Shown here one piece after another: positions 1 through 5,618 of a stretch of DNA of 12,000 nt; the stretch's first letter is position 1; each line of letters begins with the position of its first letter. The DNA is from an uncultured Clostridia bacterium (lineage in GTDB: Bacteria; Bacillota; Clostridia; TANB77; CAG-508). The position numbers were made by a program, and so were the translations under genes. The stretch is taken from assembly GCA_944390615.1 (NCBI GenBank), contig CALXRJ010000148.1, positions 1 to 12,000 of the forward strand. The letters are read 5' to 3'. The notes under the pieces are model-generated. The model worked only from the letters and a program-made list of their open reading frames with translations. It was not told the origin of the DNA and ran no database searches.

Positions 1-218
1 TAAGATATTTTAGTACAGGTTATCAAGATTTAATCTATATATGTATGAGATTAAGTTTAATTGATAGTTTATTCGAAAAAGAAAAACCTTTTATCATCTT
101 AGATGATCCCTTTGTTAATTTAGATGAAAATAAAATAAAAAATGCTACTCATTTACTAAGAAATATTGCCCAAGAATATCAAATTCTATATTTTATTTGT
201 CATGAAAGTAGAAAATAG
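1..218 (+). CDS. 3' end of an ABC/SMC-type ATPase gene (5' end outside window)
   Basis: The reading frame is open from base 3 to a TAG stop at 216-218 and gives 71 residues. It shows the end of an ABC-family nucleotide-binding domain. First comes a signature-like segment (STGYQDLIYICMRLSL), then a Walker B and D-loop stretch (FIILDDPFVNLD), and near the C-terminus an FICHE segment where the switch histidine usually lies. This layout is typical of RecN/RecF/YhaN/SMC-like ATPases, in which the C-terminal half of a split ATPase head ends the protein, rather than of a transporter ATPase. The hydrophobic 'LIYICMRLSLIDSL' run after the signature fits the SMC/Rad50-like group. The specific family cannot be named because the N-terminal part lies outside the window. 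Function is inferred only as ATP-dependent DNA or chromosome-related work. Confidence 0.8.
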   Translation, partial: RYFSTGYQDLIYICMRLSLIDSLFEKEKPFIILDDPFVNLDENKIKNATHLLRNIAQEYQILYFICHESRK

Positions 219-226
219 AATCAAAG

Positions 227-241
227 AGACCGGGTCTTTTT
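227..241 (+). terminator. weak possible terminator after the ATPase gene
   Basis: Nine bases after the TAG stop, AGACC and GGTCT form a 4-5 bp stem with almost no loop, followed by five T residues. The stem is short for an intrinsic terminator. The same bases also belong to a degenerate palindromic element (237-309), so this call is tentative. Confidence 0.3.
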
Positions 242-309
242 GACGTCAAGCACCCAAAAAATCCGGTTTATTTGGTTCCCTAAAAAATATAAAAGTCAAG
301 TGTCAAAAA
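237..309. repeat. degenerate palindromic repeat, TTTTTGAC...GTCAAAAA
   Basis: TTTTTGAC at 237-244 is the inverted complement of GTCAAAAA at 302-309, and a GACCGGGTC core lies just before it. The motif resembles 'GGGACGG...TTTTGACA' at 7574-7591. Such G-rich cores next to TGTCA/TGACA arms are common as dispersed intergenic palindromes in Clostridia. No coding capacity is seen between 219 and 395; the rest is A/T-rich. Confidence 0.25.
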
Positions 310-395
310 CCATTGTTTAAGTGAGAATAAATACTGAAAATATGAGAAATAATAATATTAAGCTTTAAATCAATAAAAAACAAGATTTTTCCTAT

Positions 396-424
396 TTGAA
401 AAATGCTTTCAATCGTGTTAATAT
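396..424 (+). promoter_or_regulatory. probable promoter for the 6S-like RNA
   Basis: TTGAAA at 396-401 is separated by 17 bases from TAATAT at 419-424. Transcription would begin near 431, about 20 nt before the first base of the predicted closing stem of the RNA at 451. Other A/T-rich hexamers overlap the -10, so the exact start is uncertain. Confidence 0.4.
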
Positions 425-450
425 AAATATAACAGAATAAGACATAGAAA

Positions 451-655
451 AAGCTACCCTGCGTAGTACGTGTAGACAGAATTTTTAGAACCTACAAGTT
501 TGAAGAGGGGCTTATCTCTTGGTATGGCGTGCATGCTTACTTCTCAAATGTCGTAAGAAGCCCAGGAGTATCAAGGTTGGCACCCACCTGTTTGTGAGAG
601 AGCAGGTTGTTAAAAATTCACAGACATCTTACGGCTAAGGCGGGGGAGCTTTTTT
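451..655 (+). ncRNA. ssrS: probable 6S RNA (SsrS)
   Basis: This roughly 205-nt GC-richer segment has no open frame and folds as one long rod, the known architecture of 6S RNA, which mimics an open promoter and binds the housekeeping sigma-RNA polymerase. AAGCT at 451 pairs with AGCTT at 648, with CCC/GGG pairs next to it. GAATTTTTA (479-487) pairs with TAAAAATTC (611-619), and AACCT (489-493) with AGGTT (604-608). The middle is an open bubble, whose 3' strand carries a small AGGT...ACCT hairpin (574-589), as in known 6S RNAs. CTTGGTA (518-524) pairs with TATCAAG (569-575), and CTTAC with GTAAG forms the tip. The phrases GCATGCTTACTT and GTAAGAAGCCC match what I recall of Firmicutes 6S sequences. 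The T-run at 650-655 would end transcription. The family call rests on fold, length and remembered motifs, not on a covariance search. Confidence 0.75.
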
Positions 656-705
656 GTGCTTTTTTCCAGAATGCTGTGAAAATGGAAAATTTTTGAGAAA
701 TTTAA

Positions 706-734
706 TTGACAAGGATCGAAATATATAGTATAAT
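706..734 (+). promoter_or_regulatory. consensus promoter of rplU-rpmA
   Basis: TTGACA (706-711) and TATAAT (729-734) match both housekeeping consensus hexamers perfectly with an ideal 17-base spacer. The predicted start is near 741, exactly where the structured L21 leader begins. Confidence 0.9.
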
Positions 735-740
735 AATTAA

Positions 741-815
741 CTGTAATCCGCTTAGTCAAGGTACATAAAGGTTGCAATTAAGGCAACTACCTAGGTTTAA
801 GGATTAGCGAGTATA
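741..815 (+). promoter_or_regulatory. L21 ribosomal protein leader (autoregulatory 5' UTR element)
   Basis: Three nested stems can be read directly. TAATCC (744-749) pairs with GGATTA (801-806). AGGTA (759-763) pairs with TACCT (788-792). GTTGC (771-775) pairs with GCAAC (783-787) around a 7-nt loop. The element sits between the promoter start and the rplU ribosome-binding site. This matches the known Firmicutes L21 leader, a structured RNA ahead of rplU thought to let L21 (or a partner) repress its own operon. Family identity is by position and structure. Confidence 0.75.
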
Positions 816-838
816 CAAATAAGGGAGGTGCATTTTAA

Positions 839-1207
839 ATGTACGCAATCATTGAAAGTTGTGGAAGACAATACAAAGTAACAGAAGGAGATGTTGTATT
901 TTTCGAAAAACTAGATGCAAAAGTTGACCAAAATGTTACTTTCGACAAAGTAGTTATGGTATCAGAAGAAGGAAAAGTACAAGTTGGAAATCCTTATGTA
1001 AAAGGTGTAGAAGTTGTTGGAAAAGTAGTTTCTCACGGAAAAGCTAAAAAAATCATTGTTTTCAAAATGAAAGCAAAAAAGAATGAAAGAAAGAAACAAG
1101 GACATAGACAACCATACACAAAAGTAGAAATAACAGCGATCAAAACAGCATCAGCAAGCAAAAAAGCTGAAGCAAAAAAAGAAGCTACAGAAAAAGTAGA
1201 AGCATAA
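839..1207 (+). CDS. rplU: 50S ribosomal protein L21
   Basis: The product is a 122-aa L21, a protein of the large ribosomal subunit that binds 23S rRNA. It opens with MYAIIESCGRQYKV, the usual L21 start, and has the conserved basic block around residues 79-93 (KAKKNERKKQGHRQ) followed by YTKVEI. Most L21 proteins are about 100-105 aa. This one carries an extra tail of about 20 residues made of Lys, Glu and Ala after residue 101. The ATG at 839 follows AAGGGAGGTG at 821-830 with good spacing. It is the first gene of a two-gene operon behind a consensus promoter and an L21-type leader, and rpmA follows after 67 bp. The prp (ysxB) gene that usually lies between them in Firmicutes is absent. Confidence 0.97.
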   Translation: MYAIIESCGRQYKVTEGDVVFFEKLDAKVDQNVTFDKVVMVSEEGKVQVGNPYVKGVEVVGKVVSHGKAKKIIVFKMKAKKNERKKQGHRQPYTKVEITAIKTASASKKAEAKKEATEKVEA

Positions 1208-1274
1208 CAAAAATTAAAACGGTAATTTATTTAAGTAGAGATAAAATTTTTAAAACCGAAAGGAGTTGAAAAAA

Positions 1275-1562
1275 ATGGCACATCACGTTGGTCAAGGTAG
1301 TACCAGAAACGGTAGAGATAGTGAATCCAAACGCCTTGGTGTAAAAAGAGCAGATGGACAGTTTGTTTTAGCAGGAAACATTTTGGTTAGAAAAAGAGGA
1401 ACCAAAATCTATCCAGGAACCAATGTAGGAATTGGAAGTGATGACACTCTATTTTCTTTAGTAGATGGAACTGTAAAATTTGAAAGAAAAGGTAGAGATA
1501 AGAAAAAAGTTAGTGTCTATCCAGTAGTAGAAGAAAAAAAGGTTGCAGAGGCGAAAAATTAG
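1275..1562 (+). CDS. rpmA: 50S ribosomal protein L27, short N-terminal form
   Basis: The product is a 95-aa L27, whose N-terminus reaches toward the peptidyl-transferase centre. The body is highly conserved: GSTRNGRDSESKRLGVKR, then the GTKIYPGTNVG segment, and FERKGRDKKKVSVYP near the end. The frame can be opened at a TTG at 1266, but that codon touches the AAAGGAG-like site. The ATG at 1275 has normal spacing and gives the usual MAHH start. Firmicutes L27 normally begins with about nine extra residues ending in FFA or LFA, which the Prp protease removes. None is encoded here: the upstream frame hits TAA at 1251, and prp is missing from the operon. The C-terminus continues about 11 residues past VYP as a K/E/A tail. 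The usual downstream obgE is also absent. Confidence 0.96.
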   Translation: MAHHVGQGSTRNGRDSESKRLGVKRADGQFVLAGNILVRKRGTKIYPGTNVGIGSDDTLFSLVDGTVKFERKGRDKKKVSVYPVVEEKKVAEAKN

Positions 1563-1563
1563 G

Positions 1564-1607
1564 AAAAAAGCATTAATTTGAATTAATTCAAATTAATGCT
1601 TTTTTTC
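1564..1607 (+). terminator. strong intrinsic terminator of rplU-rpmA
   Basis: Bases 1570-1599 form a perfect 30-base palindrome (arms of 15, beginning GCATTAATTT). It is flanked by an A-run before and a run of eight T residues after, starting one base past the rpmA stop. The flanking A and T runs mean it could act in both directions. Confidence 0.9.
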
Positions 1608-1680
1608 TGTTTTTTATAAAGTATGAAATATCTTTAAAAGAAAGAGAATATTACATTTATATTACAATTCACAAAAAATA

Positions 1681-1709
1681 TTGAAAACCAGTGCTTAATA
1701 TGATAGACT
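1681..1709 (+). promoter_or_regulatory. possible promoter of the prepilin-like gene
   Basis: TTGAAA (1681-1686) lies 17 bases before TAGACT (1704-1709), with a TG extension at 1701-1702. The -10 is a weak match, and TATGAT at 1699 is an alternative with poor spacing. The strong terminator upstream means the gene needs a promoter in 1608-1769. I see no recognisable riboswitch in that stretch. Confidence 0.3.
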
Positions 1710-1778
1710 TAAAAAATCAAAAAATAGATCATGCAGATAGGACTATGAAAAATTAAAGGTTAAAGGAGAATGAAAAAA

Positions 1779-3245
1779 ATGAGAAAAAAAGTACAGCCTA
1801 AAACCATTGGAAACGTATACACAGGCATTTTAAATAACAGGAAAGGAATCACGTTGATGGCACTAATTGTGACTATAATTGTGTTACTAATTTTGGCAGG
1901 AATATCGATTTCCATGTTGGCAGGAAACAACGGAATTATTAATAAAGCCATAGAAGCAAGAGATAGTACAGAAATAGCAGGAATTATAGAAGAAGTAAAA
2001 ATGGCGATACTAGAAAAACAAATGGAAAACTTAGGAAACCTGACAAGTGGAGATTTAAAAGACGTATTAGATGAATATTTTTCCGATGTACCAGTAACTT
2101 TGCCAGAAGATGAGACAGAACTTGCGGAATTAGAATTAACAACAATTGATGGAAAACACACAATAAAGGTTGGAGACATATGGACAGGAAGTTTAAGTGA
2201 ATTACCGTTATTACCATCAAACGAGGAAACAACGCCGTATTTACCAAGTTCAGACTTTTCACAAGTGGCAGGAACAGATTTAAGTACAGGACTAGTAATA
2301 GAAGATAATTTAGGAAACCAATATGTATGGATAGAAGTGCCAAGAACAGAGAGTGTTTATCCGACAGCAGGATTAAATATAACAGAAGGAGTAGATGGAA
2401 AATTTACAGAAACAGAATATACAACAATAGAAGAAGACTTACATACTTATGTAACAACCTATAGATCTACGAACCTTGGTACAGATACCTGGTATTCAGA
2501 AGAACAGACAGGATTAACGGAGACAGAATACAATAATTTAAAACAAACAATGTTACAAAGTGTGTATCGAAATGGTGGATTTTGGATAGGAAGATATGAA
2601 ACTGGAATAGAGAATAGTTTTAGGCATTATGATGAAAACGATGATACTGAACACCCAATAACAGAAACCCCGGTTATAAAAGCCAATGCTTATCCCTATA
2701 ACTGGCTAAGATGTAGTCAAGCTCAGCAACTTGCAAGTCAAATGAATAGTGGAAATTATACAAGTAGTTTAATGTTTGGAGTGCAATGGGATTTAGTACT
2801 GAAATATTTGGAAGTAAAGGCAGTGGAAAAAGGAGCAGAATTAGCTACCATACAAAGTGAATTGGATTCTAATAGTACAAGTTGGGGAAATCATTATGAT
2901 AGTACTTATAATATTACCAATACACTTGCAAAATATACATCAAATTATGGAAATAGTTGGTTAAGTTGCCCATATAATAAAGAAAGATCAAGTGGTGTTA
3001 TATTGTCGACTGGGGCAAGTAATATATTTAGTAAGCAAAACATCTATGATTTAGCTGGAAATGTTTGGAAATTTACTCTCGCTTATTCCCGTAACGCGAG
3101 CAAACCTTGTTCTAGTCGAGGAGGAAGTTGTGGATATGATGGGTCACAGTATCCTGCTGGAAGCTATGCGAGTGATACTACCACCACTAGTATCGACCTT
3201 GCTCGGTTTTCGTATTTCAATTTATTAAGTAGACCTATATCTTAA
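1779..3245 (+). CDS. prepilin-type membrane-anchored protein with FGE/SUMF1-like (C-type-lectin-fold) C-terminal domain; candidate hypervariable protein
   Basis: The 488-aa product begins with a class III (prepilin) signal, RKG|ITLMALIVTIIVLLILAG. The predicted cleavage is after Gly23, and a membrane helix spans about residues 26-46. The usual Glu at mature position 5 is Ala. Residues about 47-140 are a charged linker. From about 180 onward the motifs YVWIEVPR, GGFWIGRYETG (266-276), YDLAGNVW (423-430) and RGG (447-449) identify a formylglycine-generating-enzyme/sulfatase-modifying-like domain. In such proteins this fold often serves as a binding scaffold rather than an enzyme. The last 60 codons have unusual composition (see the entry at 3075-3235). 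ATG at 1770 lies one base from the GGAG site. ATG at 1779, spaced 10 bases, is preferred. The protein is probably displayed at the cell surface; ligand and partners are unknown. No pilus-assembly gene is nearby. Confidence 0.85.
   Translation: MRKKVQPKTIGNVYTGILNNRKGITLMALIVTIIVLLILAGISISMLAGNNGIINKAIEARDSTEIAGIIEEVKMAILEKQMENLGNLTSGDLKDVLDEYFSDVPVTLPEDETELAELELTTIDGKHTIKVGDIWTGSLSELPLLPSNEETTPYLPSSDFSQVAGTDLSTGLVIEDNLGNQYVWIEVPRTESVYPTAGLNITEGVDGKFTETEYTTIEEDLHTYVTTYRSTNLGTDTWYSEEQTGLTETEYNNLKQTMLQSVYRNGGFWIGRYETGIENSFRHYDENDDTEHPITETPVIKANAYPYNWLRCSQAQQLASQMNSGNYTSSLMFGVQWDLVLKYLEVKAVEKGAELATIQSELDSNSTSWGNHYDSTYNITNTLAKYTSNYGNSWLSCPYNKERSSGVILSTGASNIFSKQNIYDLAGNVWKFTLAYSRNASKPCSSRGGSCGYDGSQYPAGSYASDTTTTSIDLARFSYFNLLSRPIS
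3075..3235 (+). other. candidate hypervariable (DGR variable-repeat-like) 3' segment of the prepilin/FGE gene
   Basis: From codon ACT at 3075 to the end, codon use changes sharply. By hand count about 40 of the last 59 codons end in T or C, whereas the rest of the gene prefers A-ending codons. Codons rare elsewhere in the window appear here: CTC, CGT, GCG, CGG, TCG. The segment covers the part of the C-type-lectin fold after the NVW and RGG motifs. In DGR targets, AAC/AAT codons of a template become NNC/NNT in this part. The pattern is seen. The DGR interpretation is inference, since no template repeat or reverse transcriptase is in the window. Confidence 0.4.
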
Positions 3246-3280
3246 AAGTAATATAATAAAAGAGTTATTAGCAGATTGGA

Positions 3281-3314
3281 GCCAAAGGGAGCGGGTTTTA
3301 ACGGTCCCTTTGGC
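3281..3314. repeat. 10-bp-stem inverted repeat downstream of the prepilin/FGE gene
   Basis: GCCAAAGGGA (3281-3290) is the exact inverted complement of TCCCTTTGGC (3305-3314), with a 14-base G-rich loop, 36 nt after the stop codon. No T-run follows, so it is a poor terminator. It could be a DGR-type target hairpin or a dispersed palindrome. GGAGCC...GGGA.CG at 3279-3293 resembles GGAGCC...GGGA.CG at 11803-11818. Confidence 0.6.
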
Positions 3315-3420
3315 TTAAATTATGGTGATTAGCTTGTAAAAGAATAATCCCCAAAAATGAGAAATATAATAGGATGTGTGAAAAATTCGGCGAAAATGAT
3401 TACCAAGTATAAAAAAGTAA

Positions 3421-3463
3421 AGACTGTTGAGCAAAATATTTTATACAGTTTGCTCAACAGTCT
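3421..3463 (-). repeat. perfect 15-bp inverted repeat, possible second terminator for rpmB
   Basis: The arms 3421-3435 (AGACTGTTGAGCAAA) and 3449-3463 match perfectly around a 13-nt loop. Read on the minus strand, the hairpin is followed by a T-rich stretch (complement of 3406-3420). It could therefore stop readthrough from rpmB. On the plus strand no T-run follows. The rest of the gene-free stretch 3246-3563 is A/T-rich with no convincing open frame. Confidence 0.6.
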
Positions 3464-3520
3464 AAAAATTCATTTAAGGCTTTTTATTTAGTCTAATGTA
3501 AATTTAAAGCATAGTCCAAC

Positions 3521-3562
3521 AAAAAAATGCTTGCCCAGGAGAAACCCCAGCCAGCATTTTTT
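3521..3562 (-). terminator. intrinsic terminator of rpmB
   Basis: Read on the minus strand just after the rpmB stop, AAAAATGCT pairs with AGCATTTTT. The stem continues imperfectly inward to a GGGG/CTCC tip, and a seven-base T-run ends the unit. A/T runs on both sides may make it bidirectional for the converging prepilin-like gene. Confidence 0.75.
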
Positions 3563-3563
3563 A

Positions 3564-3761
3564 TTATACTCTTTTAACTTTTCCATTTTTCAAGCATTTA
3601 GCACAAACATAAATTCTTTTTACTTCACCATCAATTTCAGCCTTAACACTTCTTAAGTTTGGTTTCCATGTACGAGCAGTTCTTCTACTTACGTGTGAAC
3701 GTGCTATACTTATTTTATTTCCGTTAATTGGTTTTTTTTGACAAATTGCACATACTGCCAT
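3564..3761 (-). CDS. rpmB: 50S ribosomal protein L28 (zinc-ribbon form)
   Basis: The 65-aa product is L28 of the large ribosomal subunit. It begins MAVCAICQKKPINGN and includes the conserved SHVSRRT.R.WKPNL core. Cys4 and Cys7, with Cys-Ala-Lys-Cys near the C-terminus (residues 55-58), form the CxxC...CxxC set of the zinc-binding (C+) type of L28. The frame could be opened at a GTG at 3773, but that codon lies inside the AAGGAGGTG ribosome-binding site. The ATG at 3761 is nine bases after it and gives the standard start. The gene stands alone on the minus strand. It converges with the prepilin-like gene and diverges from tig. Confidence 0.96.
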   Translation of the reverse strand: MAVCAICQKKPINGNKISIARSHVSRRTARTWKPNLRSVKAEIDGEVKRIYVCAKCLKNGKVKRV

Positions 3762-3825
3762 TTTTTTTTGCACCTCCTTAAAAATTGCTTATTTCTATCT
3801 ATGTTAATTCGATAAATCCAAGCGA

Positions 3826-3845
3826 TTGTGTGCCGAAACACACAA
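3826..3845 (-). promoter_or_regulatory. small hairpin in the rpmB upstream region
   Basis: TTGTGTG and CACACAA form a 7-bp stem with a 6-nt loop (CCGAAA on plus), about 65 bases before the rpmB start and so possibly in its 5' UTR. A weak minus-strand promoter may lie near 3870-3900 (TTGTAT, 17 bases, TAAACT). Neither is strong evidence of control. Confidence 0.3.
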
Positions 3846-3926
3846 ATAAAATAAACTGACTGTTCTTTAGTTTAACACAAAATGAAATAAAATACAAGAC
3901 ATTTTGAAAAAAATATTAAATTTTTG

Positions 3927-3954
3927 TTGCAATTTACCAAAAATGTGATATAAT
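3927..3954 (+). promoter_or_regulatory. promoter of tig
   Basis: TTGCAA (3927-3932) and TATAAT (3949-3954) are separated by 16 bases. A TG extension (TGA at 3946-3948) lies directly before the -10. The start is predicted near 3961, leaving a 5' UTR of about 67 nt before tig. Confidence 0.8.
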
Positions 3955-4027
3955 AGAACAGCGTATGAATTTGCATAAGCAATAGATTTAAGAAAAAACA
4001 CTTATATTTTAGAAAGGAAGATTTTAA

Positions 4028-5437
4028 ATGGACTGTAAGGTTGAAAAAACAAAAAATGCAAATGAAGTAAAATTAGAAATTACAATAGAGGCAGAAAAAT
4101 TTGAAAATGCCATCAAAAAAGTATATTTTCAAAGTGCAAAATACTTCAATATACCTGGATTCAGAAAAGGTAAAGCACCACAAAATATTGTAGAAAGATA
4201 TTATGGAAAAGAAATCTTCTATGAAGATGCCTTTAATGACTTAGTACCAGAAGAATACGAAAAAGCTTTAGAAGAAAATAAAATAGAGGCAGTATCCAGA
4301 CCTGAAATTGATATCATAACAATGGAAAAAGGACAAGACCTAAAATTTACAGCAATTGTTCAAACAAAACCAGAAGTAGAACTTGGAAAATATAAAGGTA
4401 TAGAAATTGAAAAAATAGAGTATAATGTTAAAGATGCAGACATAGAAGAAGAATTAAAAGGAATGCAAAATCAAAATGCCAGACTAATCACCATTGATGA
4501 CAGACCAGCACAAATGGATGACACAACTTATATCAATTTCGAAGGATTTGTAGAAGGAAAACCATTTGATGGAGGAAAAGCAGAAAATTACGAATTAGTA
4601 CTAGGAAGTCACTCTTTCATCGAAGGATTTGAAGACCAAATAGTAGGCATGAAAATCGGAGAAGAAAAAGAAATTGCAGTTACTTTCCCAGAAGAATATT
4701 TCTCAAAAGAATTAGCTGGAAAACCTGCTACCTTTAAAGTAAAACTAAACGAAATCAAGAAAAAAGAGTTACCAACATTAGATGACGAATTTGCAAAAGA
4801 TGTAAGCGAATTTGATACCTTAAAAGAATTAAAACAAAGTATCCAAGAAAGACTAGAAAAACAAAACAAAGATAGAGAAAAATACGAAAAACAAGATGCA
4901 GCAGTAAAAGCATTAGTAGAAACTGTAAAAGTAGATATTCCATCTGGTATGATAGAAATGGAAACAGAAAACATGATGAAAGATATGGAACAAAGAATGT
5001 CATATCAAGGCATAAAAATGGAACAATACTTAAAAATGATGCATAAAACAGAAGAAGAATTCAAAAAAGATTATGAACCTCGAGCAATAGAAGCAATAAA
5101 ATCAAGACTAGCAATAGAAGCTGTCATAAAAGCTGAAAAAATAGAGGCAACAGAAGAAGAAATAAAAGCAAAAATAGAAGAAATGGCTAAGAACTATGGT
5201 AAGGAAGCCAAAGAATTAGAAGAAAATGAAAACATCAGAAACTACATAAAACAAGGAATTGAAAATGAAAAAGCAATGGACTTCCTAGTAGAAAATAGCA
5301 AAGAAAAAAAGCCTACTGCTAAAAAAGAAAACAAGAAAGAAGAAACAGCGGAAAAGCCAAATAAAGCAGAAAAACAAGAAACAAGCAAAAAGACAGCAAA
5401 AACAGAAGCTAAAAAAGAAACAAAAAAAGCAGAATAA
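4028..5437 (+). CDS. tig: trigger factor, ribosome-associated chaperone/prolyl isomerase, with extended charged C-terminal tail
   Basis: The 469-aa product is trigger factor, which docks beside the nascent-chain exit and shields emerging polypeptides. The N-terminal ribosome-binding domain has the GFRKGKAP signature at residues 44-51. An FKBP-like peptidyl-prolyl isomerase domain covers about 155-240 (starting near DDTTYINFEGFVEGKPFDGG). The helical chaperone arms follow, from about 245 to 420. Residues about 423-469 are a low-complexity Lys/Glu/Ala/Thr tail. Family members are usually about 430 aa, so this tail is extra. The ATG at 4028 follows GAAAGGAAG with 7-8 bases spacing. The gene heads the conserved tig-clpP-clpX order, with a 181-bp gap to clpP. 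Confidence 0.97.
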   Translation: MDCKVEKTKNANEVKLEITIEAEKFENAIKKVYFQSAKYFNIPGFRKGKAPQNIVERYYGKEIFYEDAFNDLVPEEYEKALEENKIEAVSRPEIDIITMEKGQDLKFTAIVQTKPEVELGKYKGIEIEKIEYNVKDADIEEELKGMQNQNARLITIDDRPAQMDDTTYINFEGFVEGKPFDGGKAENYELVLGSHSFIEGFEDQIVGMKIGEEKEIAVTFPEEYFSKELAGKPATFKVKLNEIKKKELPTLDDEFAKDVSEFDTLKELKQSIQERLEKQNKDREKYEKQDAAVKALVETVKVDIPSGMIEMETENMMKDMEQRMSYQGIKMEQYLKMMHKTEEEFKKDYEPRAIEAIKSRLAIEAVIKAEKIEATEEEIKAKIEEMAKNYGKEAKELEENENIRNYIKQGIENEKAMDFLVENSKEKKPTAKKENKKEETAEKPNKAEKQETSKKTAKTEAKKETKKAE

Positions 5438-5451
5438 AATAAAGTAAAAGG

Positions 5452-5486
5452 TAGGGGAGGTTAAAAAAATTTTTTAGCATCTCCTA
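5452..5486 (+). other. hairpin in the tig-clpP gap
   Basis: TAGGGGA (5452-5458) pairs with TCTCCTA (5480-5486) with one G-T pair, enclosing an A-run/T-run inner stem (5462-5476). No T-run follows, so a complete terminator is unlikely. It may process or attenuate the tig transcript ahead of clpP. Confidence 0.35.
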
Positions 5487-5513
5487 TTTACAGTTAAAAA
5501 AGTTCAAATTTGT

Positions 5514-5543
5514 TTGACTAGCTTAAGTTCAATAAAATAAAAC
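5514..5543 (+). promoter_or_regulatory. possible internal promoter of clpP-clpX
   Basis: TTGACT (5514-5519) lies 18 bases before TAAAAC (5538-5543), in the 181-bp gap ahead of clpP. The -35 is good and the -10 weak. I see no CtsR-type heptad repeat (GGTCAAA) or CIRCE element around it. Confidence 0.35.
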
Positions 5544-5618
5544 GATTGATTTATGCAAAGGATAAGGAAAAAAATAAATAGCTATATTACTAGCCAAGCA
5601 ATAGAAAGGAAGTATATT

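Noticed and set aside
1266..1274. TTG start for L27 (adds MKK)
   Set aside because: The TTG touches the ribosome-binding site. The ATG at 1275 has proper spacing and yields the conserved MAHH start.
1608..1778. Cyclic-di-GMP riboswitch upstream of the prepilin-like gene
   Set aside because: I looked for one because pilus genes in Clostridia can have one. No recognisable GEMM-type core is present.
1760..2343. Minus-strand open frames opposite the prepilin-like gene
   Set aside because: They lie antisense to a well-supported gene, have low-complexity hydrophobic products and lack ribosome-binding sites.
3400..3495. 31-codon frame (MITKYKKVK...) across the inverted repeat at 3421-3463
   Set aside because: It has no ribosome-binding site and mostly translates the inverted repeat. 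There is no independent support for coding.
5553..5618. Longer ClpP start at ATG 5553 adding 22 basic residues
   Set aside because: No ribosome-binding site precedes it, and it would fall almost at the predicted transcription start. ATG 5619 has a good site and gives the family's normal N-terminus.
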